The position numbers and the translations under genes are program-made. The notes under the pieces are model-generated. The model worked only from the letters and a program-made list of their open reading frames with translations, ran no database searches and was not told where the DNA came from. A DNA stretch of 64,000 nucleotides from Dipylidium caninum (Eukaryota; Platyhelminthes; Cestoda; Cyclophyllidea; Dipylidiidae). Positions 48,328 to 61,555 of the stretch are shown one piece after another (the stretch's first letter is position 1; each line of letters opens with the position of its first letter). Location of the stretch: positions 1,302,001 through 1,366,000 of the forward strand of contig QEYB01000654.1 in NCBI GenBank assembly GCA_017562135.1, written 5' to 3'.

Positions 48328-51300
48328 CTACCTTCCTGCCGTGTGTGTGCAGGTGCAGTCGTTTTTGCGTGGTTGGCTGTGTCGACGTCGGTGGAAGCAG
48401 ATTGTGGAGGAGTACCTGCTCTCGCCGCACGCGGAGTCGATGCGGAAGCGCAACTCGATTGTGTTCAAACTGTTCGAGGGCGAGGAGGAGTACGTGCAGC
48501 AGCTCATCACCCTCGTCACCTGCTTCCTGCGACCCTTCCGAATGGCGGCCAGTTCGAAGAAGCCCATCATCACCCACGAGGATGTCAATTCCATCTACTT
48601 GAACGTGTGAGTTGTCGCTCGGCTCGTCCTTCGACTTGCATTCTGCCCACTTCTCATTCTCCTCCGGCTTAGTTTGTTTTAGGAGCGGAGCTTTACCTGC
48701 TTCTCTCTCTCTCTCTCAACTACTTTGCTCGTTCAACTTGTCTTACGACACATTTGCTTTGAATCTATCCCATTCGTCTGGTTGTTTTGTACTCAGACCA
48801 TTTCCCCCTCGTTCCTCGCCGCGACCTTGGGTTTTGACGCAACGTCTGCCTCCCAAATTTTGTTTGATGAAATGTAAATGGCGGCGGCCTCATCAACACG
48901 AGAGTCCCGTCTCGTCAACGCCGAGCGGCCCTTTACAGGCGCGGACTCCGCCCCCCTCCCCCCCCACTCCCGCCCCTCGAGGGGCCGCCTTCTTAGCATC
49001 CGCCACCCCTTCAATGGGGAATTTGTTCTCGAGAGCGCGCGAATAAGCCGCGCGTTGGCGGCCGACCGTTGGAGCACTGTGTTTTAACACATCGAGCGAC
49101 GATTGATGTCTCCGCCCCCTAATGATGGGGTTAGCGGACGCTGCCTCCGAAAGCGCCCCTCCCGGCGCCATCTCGATGGTCTGGCGAATGGGCGGCCGAG
49201 CAGGCGACCGCGCATGTCATCAAAATGGCTACCGGCGGGTCCACGGCGCTCGTAATTATGGTGACAGGTTAATTATTGCCAGTTGATATCAAAGCTGGAT
49301 GGACAAATGTGTGTAAACAAGGCAATCAGAAAGCACTAATTATGAGAGGGTTAGTCGTTGTAAGGCGGCGTGCGCCTTTCCGCGCCGTCCACCCTCTCGG
49401 GAGGCGAGGAGACTGAGTTTTCTCGGCCACGACGAAGAGAAAAGTCAGATAAATGTCACATTTCAAGGTGGCGTCTAGGCAAACTCGAGGCGGTTGATGA
49501 GCAGGAAATACGAATCTTCGTGCCTCTGCAAATCGTCGTGTTTACAATGCCAAAGGCCTGATTTAGGCGGGAAACTGATTCCTTTTTATTTTTTTGTTGT
49601 TTTCAGTGAAACTCTCATGTTTCTCCACCAAATATTCGTTCAGGGCCTGAGACGAAAAATGGAGAATTGGCCTACACTCAAGTTGGGTGAGTTGTCGAGG
49701 GCTGTTTAGTCTCCCTGCCTCTTTGGGGGACCCAAACACCCATTGTACCAAGAATTGACTACTTTTTCCGGGACGGGCTTACACCACACGCCATTCCCGC
49801 GTCGCCTCCTTGTCCTACTCGGGAGCGCGCTACTTATAACTTAGTAAGTAGCAGCACCCAACTAACACGATTCTTTTCGATCTGGAGGCGCTGGGCGGCC
49901 CGTAAATTTGAACTTTTCAATCGTCCTTCCCAGGTAACAAGTAGACACGTAGGCTCTGCCGAGGTGGCACTCCACGCTTAAAAGAACCAATTTTGGCTTT
50001 GGAGTTGGGTCACCAAGCTCCGTTGCCTCTAAATTGCAATGGAGGGTAAAGTCTACATTGGGAGCCAAGGCAGTAACGCTTCCCCCCCTCCGCCTCTACC
50101 CTCAGGACGGCGATCTGTGGGACTTCGGCCCGTGAAACCTGACGGACTCATAAGTTGGCAAGACGAGTGGGAAGAAACTTTTTCAGTGGGAAGAAACTTT
50201 TTCAGCGCACATTTTTTCTCCATCTACACGAACCGAGTTGTGAAAGTTCAGCTGACAGAGAGAAGATGATTTTTCCCCGTCGGTACATTGGATTTGTCGT
50301 TTTGATTGCATTTTATTCTCCTCACCTGAGACGCGACAAGGCTCCGGTTTACTTTCCTCACCACTGTTGTTTGACCTGTGGATTTCCCTTTGCAGAAGAC
50401 AGTTTTTCCCAAATGGACGAGACTTGAACTGCCGGCTATATGGGAGCTTGAAATTTGTGCGTTTCGCGGTGAGGATTCACATCCGGGTTGGGTCTTCCAG
50501 AGAGATGGTGGGGAGATTTATTTGGCGGAGGGAGGCGCTCGCCTACCGCCTCCGATGTGGCTTGCATCCCCTCATCTGTAGATGCGAAGGGGTGTGGGGC
50601 CAGGCACAACTGGCCCTCGTGTGATTGGTGCGCTGTTGGCGCAAATTCCCCACGGTCGTCCGGCCTGGTGGGACCCGAGACACCCGACTGGGGGGCTGGC
50701 TACTTCGCCCACTACCGGGCGTTGCGCATACCGCCGACGTCCCCAGACAGAGGAGCAGTTGACCCCCTGGGAGGCGGTGGAGAGAGACTGGGCCTTAACA
50801 AAAACGTGTTCCCTCGGAGGCGCCGCACCTCCAAACAGGCCTCTCTGAACGCGTAGGAGATAAGCTGGGCGCTGCGGACGGCCATCGCCACGAGCCTTAA
50901 ATCCTCGGGGGAGTTGGCAGGCGAGGGTGGTGACGGGAGTGAAAAGTGTGACGTTTCACCCCAACACACGTACCAATTCCGGGGAAGTCGAGATTTTTTT
51001 AAAATCATGTGGACGTTGACGAGGGGGGAGGAGTAGGAGGAGAACGCCGTTGTCCGACGTGTCTTCCAATTAGCGGAAAGCCCAGCGAGGTGATGGATTT
51101 CCCCACTTCGGTCCTCCTTTTAGACCTTTATTAAAGACAACAGGCACCAATTGAATTGCCACTTCCTCATCCTCCACCTCCTCATCCTTTTCCTCCTCCA
51201 CCACCACCACCACCACCACCACCACCGCAACAGACGAGTTAATGCGGTTGGCAAGTGACCGAAGTGCCAGCAGCCAAAGAGCCTTTCTGTGCCCTTGCCC

Positions 51301-54300
51301 CTCCCTTTCGCTTATTGTCCAAGAGGGGGAGGGGGGGGGCTGCCATCGAGCAGAGAGTCACGCCTCGCCATTGTCACTTGTAGGAGATCTCTTTGACATG
51401 CTGCTGCCCATGTTGGGCGTCTACCAGGAGTACGTCCGCAACCACCACTACTCCCTCCAAGTTCTGGCCGAGTACAAAATGAAGGAGGAGTTCAACAGGA
51501 CCCTCAAACGATGCGAGGAGAAGTCGCAGTGCGAGGGGAGATCGATCGAGTCTTTCCTCACCTCGCCCATGTATCAGGTGCCGTACCTCCTGTCTACTCA
51601 TTTCCGATTTCAGTAGCATAGTTTAACTGTGAGTAGGTGAGAAATAGTTGTGTGAAAGTGTAGAGAGAAGGTCAGGGAGAATTTGGTTGATAAAATAACT
51701 GCGTTGTGTGGAAGTTTTTGTCTGGTGGCTAATGTGATGGTCGACGTTTGCAGATTCCACGATATCTCGTTACGATACACGAAATTCTCGCACACACGCC
51801 TCACGAGCACGTGGACAGGCATAATTTGGAGTATGCAAAGAGCAAATTGGAGACGCTTTCGCAGGTTGGTCCTTCCCCCCTTCCTTCATTCTACCTCCAC
51901 TGTCCTAGGTCATTCACGATGAGGTGAGCGAGACGGAGAACATTCGCAAAAATCTCGCCATTGAACGCATGATCTCCGACGGGTGCGACATCCTCCTCGA
52001 TGCCAACCAGGTTTTTGTGAGGCAGGGTGAGTTTACACCCTTCCTTTCCCACTTATTAGACCGTTCGACAGAGGCACTTTCTCACGCACGCATTCCACTC
52101 CACGGGAACATCGCCCTCGTGCGCATCTGTCAATTTCCTTCTCGCCCGCCCTCACTCACACTCCAGTCTGACGTCCGCCCTCCGAGGGACTGCGAGCTTC
52201 TGCCTCGCTCCTCTCACTCCGTGAGGGTGTGGCTCGCACAGACACCGCCTCACTCTGTGACGAGAAGAGTCGAGCAGTTGAGATTTTGTCTGTTGGGGAC
52301 GAACTATTGCAACTCCTCTGCGAGGACTTCGCACAAAACCTCCGAATGAGGGCGGCCTACGCCGCATTCGGGCTCACGGGAGTGAACTGGGCCCGGCGAG
52401 CAAGAGGAGGCGGTCGGCGCTGTTAGAGACTAAAGCAAAAGCGGCGACTTCTCCGTGTTTGTGTGGCCTCCGCGACCTCAGGGGACACCCGAGGCCGTGA
52501 GGACGGCAACATAGACTGACTGGGCGAGTAATTTTGCTGTTGACATCGGTTAATCTTAAGGTGGACGGCTCAGATGCCTCCTATCGCCAGCGTCAGCGAC
52601 AGAATCCCTTGTGGCGTCCGCAGCCTTCACCGCCTTTTTCCGCTTCGTTTGCAGGCACGCTGGTTCAAGTGACAATGACCAAGTCGACTTGTCCGTGTCC
52701 TCGAATCGCCCAGCTCAGTCCGGCCATCAGCGAGAGGAAGGAGCGTCTGAGACAAAGTCTTCCTCTTCACCAACCACCTTCTCATCGCGACACGCACCAA
52801 CTCGGGCAGACTCAAGTTGGCCAAGGTAGCGTCGCGGCCCCTTAATTCAAGCATTGTCCATTCAAATGACTTCTTCTCGGCCGGCGCTTAGTGGCGCCGC
52901 CTTGAGTGTAGGGGCCACGGCGGGGCAGAGCGCTCTTTCCCCCGTCAACTGCGGTGGGGACAAACTTCTGCATTTTGCTACTTACGCTGGCCAAAGTTTG
53001 CGTGAGCAGTCGTGCGAAGGAGGGCAAACCGGGCGAAGCCCCACCAAGGAGGCCACTGAGGAGGTTAGACAAGATATTCTGCATCCCACAGAAAACATCT
53101 CCTCACATTCTGCCCGGTTTTTGATGCATCCTCGTTTGACTTATGCGGAAGTAACTGACACTTCCTTCAAAATAATGGCGACTTTCTCTGTTCTGTTCAA
53201 CACACGCCTCAACATGTTGCGACAAGATGCCACGGAGAGCTTTTTAGGGCTCAAATGTCGCTTGAAAGACGGCGGTTAAACGAGCCGCCGTCTTCGGAGA
53301 AGAGCGTCTGAAGAGTATGGCAGCGAGGCTGTTGACGGGTGACAGCTGAGTTAACAGGGGGGACTCCGCGACTTTTTCGCTTCGAAAAGCACACAAAATA
53401 CGCCTCACGCGTTGACTTGTTACGTTGTCTTCTGCAGAAGAACGGCAAAATTCCTCTCCAAGGCTGCACTTTGGTGGAGGAGATGTCCTTCGACCCTATC
53501 GCGGACGAGGGCGGTAAGTCCCCCACCACCTACTTGTCACGTCATCACGGCGATTTCGGGTGCGTTGACGGGTTCGTCTGTCAGGTCGCGGCTCTCCTCC
53601 GCCCATCGAGCCTCCGGAGGTCTGCCAGGGCCCGTCCGCGACCACCCCGAGCGCGCACCACCTCGGCGCGGCGGAGGAGGCGATCGGCGTGGACGTGCAC
53701 CACCACCAACACCACCACCCGCAGCAGCATCAGCAGCAGAACACGCCCTGCGCGCCTGCGTGGAACCTGGTCCCCGCCAAACTGGCCCACGGCTCCCTGA
53801 TGCTGGCCGCCTTGGCGCTGGGCACTGCGGGCGGTGATGGCGCAGGTGACCACCCTTTCCTCCGATAGCCTAAAAGCGGCCTCTCCAACCATTCGGGAGC
53901 CTCGTAGACAGCAGCCCCAAATGCCCCTTTTATTTTGAGCTCATGCTTGAGAACAGACGCGGGTGAGGAGGCCATTAAAGGGACTTCGTGTGTAGCGAAA
54001 TCACGCATTGGCCCTCGCAGACACTGTCCGGGAATTCGCGCGGGCAGACACGAGTCCGCCTCACTGTCTTATCGAAGAAATCCATCAAATCCTTTTGAAA
54101 ATTCTCCGTCCCACGTGAGAGTAAATGGTTAAAACAGGAACGCGTTGTGGGCAGTCATTTTGAGGAGAAAATTCTCGAGAGCCACTTCCATCAAGTTTAG
54201 AGCATTTTTTTCACTTTTAACTTGCTCGTGCTACTAACACTTCATCAAAGTCGCCATCTAACGAGGTGTGGCCTCCATCAAATCATGGTGACGCGGTTGA

Positions 54301-57300
54301 AATCGTCTGGTTAGGTTGGACGAGGAGTCGCCGTTCTCTTCACGCTTCCCACGAGGCCGGCTTTAGGGAGAAAAAGTGATTTGTCCTTGAATGATTGGAA
54401 ATTAAAATGCATGCGTGAAGAAAGAGAGGTGAAGGCGAGTGGCGGTGAGCGAAACTAGGTGACAAATGACCCGGTCAAGTTACGATGGAATTCCTTTTTA
54501 AAATACACAAATTTGTCTAACCAATCATGTCGCGGGGATGACAGACGTAAAAACACGACTACTCAACTTCTGTAAGTAGCAAGTACTATGAGTTTCAGGC
54601 AAACCGAAACGAGAGATGTCCCTCCGCCGAAAAAATGCCCTCGATGCTTCCAGCGACGACAGTTCAACACGGACACTTACCACACTAACGTCACCCGGTT
54701 CATTTCACCACTTGGCTGGCTACAAACACCTAGTTTTTCAAATAACCTGGCCAGGGGACGAAGAGGAGATCTGCAGTGTTTGGCTGTTGGCTTCGAACTT
54801 GCAGGAAAAGGAAGCCTGGTGTTCGGATATAAGTCAGGTCAGCTTAACAATCTCTCTATCGTTCTCTCCTTACCTCTGACTATTATTAAAAAGTCAATTT
54901 TACAGCTTTCAATGGGGGAAAATCAAACACTATTTGTGTTAATCCGCTTTGTTTTAGTGCATTGAACAACTGCACTACAGCGACGTTATGAGTGTTGCAC
55001 ACTCCGAGGTATCCTCTATTTCTATGCCATACTCAGTTCGGTGAGTTGAAGACACGCCATCTTCTACGTGTGCTTGCATTTTGACCTGCAATGTGCACTT
55101 TCACCATTAGTTTGGACCCGGGCCTGTTCAAAGACTATCCTGACATCAAGTACCGGTCCACGAGAAATTCGTGCAAGATGCCTCAAGTAAACGCTTTGAA
55201 CTCGTTTATTTTCGATTCAAGTAATATGACTTCGTGCGGCAGTGAATGACCACAACTCCCCTCGCAAATAAGTAGCACCAAAGTGGCTTAGCAGCTGCAC
55301 ACAGAGACTTGTATGGAATCCGTTTTGTTCACTTGTCACCGCATGACTTGCCACCGTTTTGCAAGGCGCCTAGGGGCCACCGAGCGACATTTGTGACTCC
55401 ATTCCCTTTCAGGTCCGACACGGCACACTGGGTCGCCTCTTCGACCGGCTTCTGGATCCTCGTTTCCAGTCGATCGACTTCTTAAACACCTTCCTTCTCA
55501 GCTACCGCATTTTCACCACTGGACTCACAATCATCTCCGTGCTGCGTTGTGTCCTGCGCGATCCGCTTATCCAACTGGCGTCGACGAAAATCGACCCCGA
55601 CCTCTTCGACTCCATGCTCCAGATAAGGTGGGTCGAGAGGACCATCCCCCGGCGCACAGGACACCTTCCCCTTGGCTTCCTCCGCCTCCGCCTCCCCCTC
55701 CCCCTCCCCCAAACCCTCCGCCTCCACCTGAGCTTTCGCGCTCAACTAAATAGTGTCGACGGTCATTCACCGCCGAGACCGCCACCCAATCCCCTCCGGC
55801 GTATACTCTAGACGCCTTACGCGATTCCCCTAGACCCGGCAGTCGTCGTGCCAGCCAGCTGCACAGTGGCTGTCTCATGCTCCCCGGCGTTAAAGGCAGT
55901 AGACGCGTGTCCACAGGAATGTTGGATTCCGCCCGGCACCAAATCTTCATTCCACGTCGAAATTTGGGAGCAGAAAGGGTGGAGGAAGTGGAAGAAGACG
56001 AGGAGCGCGAAGGTGAGACCGTCGGACAGCTGAGCCGACAGTTCGACGTGCATGCTTCGTAAATTCGGGCTCTGTTGCTTGACAGACGAGGAGAGTGACG
56101 TGGAGACGCGGGCGGAGGCGGCCAAACTGCACAGTGCCAGTGAAGACGGGAAGGGGGAACTTTCCCGAGTGTCCATTGTTGACCGCAAGCCGAAGGCCAC
56201 GAAGACTCACCTCGATCCCCTGAAGATGATCGAGGCGATGACCAGGACGACAGTATGTTCCGTGATAAGTCGGAGCACTAGTCTCATTTTTTTATAGACA
56301 TTTTCCTTTTGCTCCCAAATATGCCACTTACTTCGGTCATGTAGAGGCTCCTCAGATACGCTCTTGCCGTGTTGACCATCTCTTCGTGGTTTTACGTACT
56401 TCTGAATGACTTTTTGGGCTTTCAGACGGCCTCATTGCATGACTGTAGACGCATTTCAGGCCCGGGAGATAGCAACGGTGCCTGGAAAACATTCGCTTTA
56501 CAGCCAACTATTGTGCCCCAGTGGTTTGTGTGCCTTTAAACCCTGCCAGGAGGAAGAGCTCCCACCTCCTACCGCATAATAGTGACACGACTATTTCCTT
56601 CTCAGCCAGAAGTGGGCCATTTTGGAAAGGCTGTCGCTTGAGGAAAAGAGGACGATGAGTTGTGGGTCACCGAGGCAATCCACAGAATTTGGCGCCCTCA
56701 TTCCCCCTGAGGATGCGGAAGTGGCGGCGGAGAAAGGGGGAGCGCAAAGGCAAACCAAATGTCCCCTTAGGGAGTCGCCCCGGCCGCCCGCCTTTCGGAC
56801 ACTTTCGGCACGTGCGTTCCAACACTTTCCTGAATGCGGGTCGACAGGAGGTTGGCTGGATGTTGGAGAAAGCGTCACCTTTTTGTTTTAACTTGTAGCC
56901 GTCACAAAAGCAGAAAAAACAGACTCGGAAAGGGGAAAAACGTCGATAGACGGCAAATTTATACTCTCGATCGCCAAGGTATGCTACTTACTTTATATTT
57001 AAGTAGCGTGTTGGCGATTTGTCCTCACTTTAAATCCCCAATTACATAAATCGGAGTTTCCGATATGTCGTGAGTCTCTGTATTCCGCATGACAAATTCT
57101 TAGATGCACTAATCCTTTTTTACACAACCATATTCGTCCTATTTGAGTGTTTCTTCTCGCCGTGATGCCGAAATCAAATTCCCAATCGCACCCTCTTTCC
57201 TTAACAACAGTTGAGACATTGAAGCGTTCTAAATTTATCAACGCAGACGAAGAAATGTTTTGCGCGTGAATGCGACCGACACGAGGAGGGAAGGCGGAAA

Positions 57301-60300
57301 GATTACGCCTCCGCGGCAATAATTATGTGTGTGGAGAGATGAGGAGCGAATCGCCCTTCCCCTCCCCTCTCCTCCAGCCCTACTTCGCTCTATGAGGCTG
57401 AAAAGGCGTCGATCGCTCACACTCCTTTTGAGTGCCAGAGGCGAGTCGTACTCCTGTGCGTAGGCCCACCTCTGGCGAAAGCGTTACATTCACCCGACGG
57501 CTCCGACGTGTGCCTGACCATGTTAATTCCAAGAGGATCGCTTCACCGGTGGACTTAGGAGCCCCCCAATGTCTTGGGCATTGACGACACGACCTGGGAA
57601 AATATGAGGGGTTTAACTGACGAAGAGGAGTATAATTTATCTCAACACAGCGGTGTTCCTCACTTTTTAGGACAGTTCCGACGTCTTCAAGCCCGATCAA
57701 GCGGCCATCGAGTTTGATTCTGATTCCGCGTCAATGCCTGGTATGTTGGAACACGCGGGAAAGAAAAGCCACTATGTTCGGGCTCTTAATTGTGACTATT
57801 TTAAGATCGCTGACCTTTTAACACCCATAAGTGATTGGCCTTCAATTCTAGTCCCTGAGCAAGCATTTCAGTTGATATGTTAACACCTTCCGGTCACTTT
57901 CACCCCGTGAGAGACGGAGGGTAAGTTGCTGGTACCCAAAACCCAGTTCAGCAGCAACATCCAACTCGTTGATTTCTCCATATTCCCATGCACGTTCACA
58001 GTTCGGGGTGTGTACGCCCTCAACAAGGTTAGTTTGTGCTTTCCCAACTCTCGCATGCTATCAAATGAGACAAGGTGACAGGATGCCGAATTTTAAACTG
58101 CCTACTCATCATATTTAAGTAGACGATGTTTTATACGGTTCCATTAGACGATATTTTCTTGCAACGAACTCACCTGAGTTACACCCACGAGGCCCTAGCC
58201 TACCGGCGTGCGCCGCGAGCGGGCGCAATCATCACTTCGGCACGACGGTCTCGCCGCAGGTAAGCAAAGCCTACTACCTCTTTTGCCTTTAAATTACATC
58301 TCGCACCATCTTTTTTATCATTGCCTTTTTACTTGCGCCCCAATAGATCAAGTAACTGGGCAGCCGTCAAGGCCTTTGCTATAGCAACAGCTGCCAGTGG
58401 TTCTACTCGAACACCGCCGCGAAGACGCATCACAGCTCTCCGAAGATCGCCAATGAAATTTCCGACCACATTAACAACAACAGGAGCCACAGTGGAGGTT
58501 ACTTCAGCCTCTCCCTCTCCCTCCGCCTCCGCCTCCGCCTCCTCCTATCCCGATGAAAACTCATTGACACTCAACATGACAACCCTGTCGGAGGGCGAGA
58601 CCAGAGGGACAGTGGATAGAGGCACCTCCTCCTCTCTATTGGAGTCAAAGGCTGCAGAAGGCGGAAGGGAGGCGATTGTGGCGGGAATGACGGTGTTGAG
58701 AGTGTTAAATGTGGCCCGGCATTGGATCACTAAGTATCCGGAGGTGAGTGGCATGATCGCCTGGATGCGCTGTTTTCCGACGCTAAGAGCACTCTGGTGA
58801 GGCGCATGAAGGCGGGTGGACAGCGTATTTGCGCTCCGTCTAAGACTGGAAGTCTACTAGACTTACGGAAGGAGGAATGTACGATAATCTTAACTGTTGG
58901 TGTTTCAGCAGATGCTTCATTTGGACCGATTTAAGCCGACTGTTGACTGAAAGTGGATTTCTCGGTGGGAAATGACCTGGCGTATTCGTGGCACCAGCCT
59001 TGTTGCCTCTCTCTTTGCCCCATCTAGGATTTCGACGGCGATGTCTTGCTCAAGTCCAAGATGCAAATCCTGCTTGAAGAACTACTACGCAGTCCCCGAT
59101 TGAATGTCTCCAACAGGAAGGTTGCTTTTCAGCTATCCAAGGAGATGTTGAACGACCAGTTGTTTGGATCCCATGTGGACTTGGGCCTCCTCATGACTCC
59201 TAAGCAGGCGAGTGGCTCTTTGAACTGCCTTTCGCCGCAATGGAGAGGACATCAACGCCACATTTGATTGGCTGAGACGCAGACGAGGTTACGACATGAA
59301 CTTGTACCTTGTAGGTCCCCTCCAAGGAGAACTTCGACACCATACCCGCTCTGGATATCGCGGAGGAACTGACCTATCTGGACTTCAACATTTTCCGCTC
59401 CATTAAGACGCCGTAAGTCGTTCACACCCTCGTTCAAAGCCTCCATTCCTTCCCCACCTCTTCCCCTCTGGCTGTGGTTCAGGCCAAATCGCAGTCGTCT
59501 CCTTCCCCTCCATTTCCGTGCAGTGAATTGCTCAACCAGGTGTGGATGAAAGATGGAAAGGAGTCGAAGGCTCCGCATGTGATGCTGGTGACGAAGCGCT
59601 TCAATGAGGTCAGCAAGTTGGTCGTCTCGGAGATCATATCCCGCCCCCAAATACCCGATCGTGCCGCCTGCATCGAGAAGTGGATCGCCATAGCCGACAT
59701 CTGCCGATGCTTGCAAAATTACAACGGGGTCCTGCAAATTTGCGCCGCCCTCGAGAACAGCTCGGTGCACCGACTGAAGGCCACGTGGGAGGTGGTGGCC
59801 AAACAATCGAGGCAGTCGTTGGAAAAACTCCTCACTTTGGTTGCAACAACCGCGAGATTTAAGAATATGCGTGAAATGCTCCATCGGTAGGTTGAGAGAG
59901 GCGCCGTGAAAACGCGTGACGCCCAGATGACAGCGTCACTCCATTTGTCCTTGCAGTTGTGATCCACCGTGTATTCCCTACTTGGGAATGTACCTGACCG
60001 ACTTATCCTTCATCGAGGAGGGCGCCTTAGACATCACAGAGCACGGACTAATTAACTTCTGCAAAATGCGCATGGTAATGTTGATCTTCTCACCGCCCGT
60101 TTGCTCTTTCAGTTAGCCCATGTCCTCATGGAGATACGTCGGTATAGCCAAACGCCATATATGATTGAGCTGAGGCAAGAGGTGAGTTGGCGTCTGTACA
60201 TTTGCCTTACTCCGTTCAGGTCGTCGATTACCTCCTCGATCCGACCCGTCTCCTGAGCGACGATCAGACGTACGAGATTTCTTTGAGCATTGAGCCAGGA

Positions 60301-60354
60301 CGTGGGTACAAAAGCGTTCCACAAATACCGGTGACGACGGTGGCTGGCAATTGA
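41798..60354 (+). CDS. RASGRF: Ras guanine-nucleotide-releasing factor (RASGRF family)
   Basis: Coding exons: 41798-41928, 43757-43910, 44863-44969, 46395-46542, 47546-47623, 48353-48606, 49607-49686, 51384-51577, 51754-51864, 51909-52026, 52655-about 52690, 52752-52825, 53438-53513, 53585-53845, 54599-54837, 54958-55040, 55111-55186, 55413-55627, one unresolved, 56086-56252, 57671-57740, 57912-58027, 58123-58259, 58347-58743, 59028-59207, 59315-59412, 59524-59886, 59957-60074, 60113-60181, 60220-60354. The product loads Ras with GTP (CDC25 domain) and is DH-PH equipped for Rac-type GTPases; its IQ motif binds calmodulin. Order: PH ([41 protein letters not shown]), coiled coil, IQ ([16 protein letters not shown]), DH ([39 protein letters not shown] with D for H2), PH, REM ([35 protein letters not shown]), CDC25 ([38 protein letters not shown]). 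Stop TGA 60352-60354. Confidence 0.95.
48278..48327. repeat. ACGC microsatellite next to a RASGRF splice acceptor
   Basis: About twelve CACG/ACGC units within the intron, ending 25 bases before the exon at 48,353. The duplicate at 32.4 kb has only four to five units. Confidence 0.9.
50166..50203. repeat. 19-base tandem duplication
   Basis: Two adjacent identical copies of AGTGGGAAGAAACTTTTTC inside a RASGRF intron; each copy ends in a run that resembles a pyrimidine tract plus CAG. Confidence 0.8.
51196..51226. repeat. CAC triplet repeat
   Basis: About ten CAC/CCA units in the intron before the RASGRF exon at 51,384. Confidence 0.85.
53585..53845 (+). other. RASGRF: His/Gln-rich insert within the second PH domain of RASGRF
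   Basis: This exon joins in phase with its neighbours but encodes about 87 residues absent from vertebrate RASGRF: a Pro/Ala-rich start, a run of His and Gln ([15 protein letters not shown]) and an Ala/Leu/Gly-rich end. It falls between the strand with [12 protein letters not shown] and the strand with HLVFQITW, i.e. in a loop of the DH-linked PH domain. It is probably a disordered insertion or an alternative exon. Confidence 0.7.
55628..56085 (+). other. RASGRF: RASGRF segment with an unresolved exon
   Basis: The exon ending at 55627 leaves two bases of a codon and the next sure exon (56086) needs a one-base carry-over, so one exon with length 2 modulo 3 must lie between. A candidate reading is the open frame near 55,859-56,030 (starting [13 protein letters not shown]), but no donor there gives the right phase convincingly. 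The region is the variable linker between REM and CDC25. Confidence 0.4.
59208..59314 (+). other. RASGRF: GC-AG intron in RASGRF
   Basis: The exon before ends MTPKQ (CAG) and is followed by GCGAGT rather than GT. The next exon begins [19 protein letters not shown] in phase 0, matching the family's ALEIAEQLTLLD segment. No GT donor is available without breaking the frame. Confidence 0.8.
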
Positions 60355-60476
60355 GTTCACCCTTCACGTCGCCGTCAGTGATTATCCTCTTGAGCCTTTG
60401 TCATCCCCCAACGGATTCAACGCTCCCCCCTTCCCCCCTTCCCCTCTACACCATCGCACTGCCTTGGATATACAGG

Positions 60477-60519
<43 letters not shown>

Positions 60520-61555
60520 AAATGCATGTGCGTGTATGCTCGTGTGGGTGTCTACATTGTTATGTACCTTGTCACTTACGTTCGTAAGTGCAGTCCGTGA
60601 GGCGCTTAGGCGACCTGTTTGGCCGCCAAAACAGAAGCCTCGCGACTGATAGCCCAAAATGCGATTTGGCTTAAATCATGGACGTTGATTCCAACGTCAA
60701 CGTGCTGCGCAAGTGAGTGCAAGAAGGGGACGATGGAATGTGTCCTTGGAGTAAGGAAAAGGACAGTGGAGTGCCTGGGTTGTGGCTGTGGCGCAATCCC
60801 CCCGAATGCTGCCATACGCAGTTGAACAAAGTGGTCGGGGCGCCGCGAACGCTTCATTCGCTAAATTAGTTGTTTGTACTTACGGCGCATATAACAGATA
60901 ACTGGAGTGCACGCATTTCCAAGGATATTCCATAGTCAAATTCGGAAAGCAATTAGGGCTTTATTTTACTGAGGAAAAGGAATTAAACACAAATGGTTTT
61001 CCGAAGGTGCATTGGCCAGGATATCTTTATAGATAAAACATTCAGTAGACTAAAGTGTATGAAAAAATGTCATTAAATGGTATTAGAGGCATCTCGCCGT
61101 CAAAAGCCGATAAATTGTACAGCACAAAATTGCGGAATAATCTTAAAATTGCAAATCGCGTCTTATGACAATACTTCTTATTAATGTTCAGGGTAACACT
61201 GTACTAAAAGAGAATTTTCCCTGAACAAACTGGATTAAAAGCAATATTATAATGAATAAATTAAAACTAACTAATAAATTGCGAATTACCGACAATATAG
61301 GTGGGAAAGGCGATTTCTGTGGAGTAAGATTGATTTATTTTAAACCATTAAAGAAAATTTTAGCATTGAACCATTAATAACTTTGGCAATTTTGTCTGCA
61401 CAAATGTGAGTTGTTTTTGAATTATTAAGTGATCAGGCCCCAAATATTGTCATTTGACTTAATTTGTTTTATCTAGCCAATGATCATGATAATACAGCCT
61501 GAGCACTATCAACCTTGGAAATCATACACCATTTTCCCGCCTTCACCTCTTGACA
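60355..61555. other. Spacer between the RASGRF and granulin genes
   Basis: The presumed RASGRF 3' UTR with a long CA repeat, then a sharp turn to AT-rich DNA at about 60,850 up to the granulin start. A minus-strand open frame at 60,606-60,857 has no recognised similarity and is not called. The AT-rich part holds nothing I can identify. Confidence 0.5.
60479..60517. repeat. CA dinucleotide repeat
   Basis: About nineteen perfect CA units, the longest microsatellite in the window, about 125 bases after the RASGRF stop codon. Confidence 0.95.

Noticed and set aside
60606..60857. Minus-strand frame with fairly ordinary residue composition
   Set aside because: No recognisable family, no exon partners, and it lies in the presumed RASGRF 3' region; kept only as a note.
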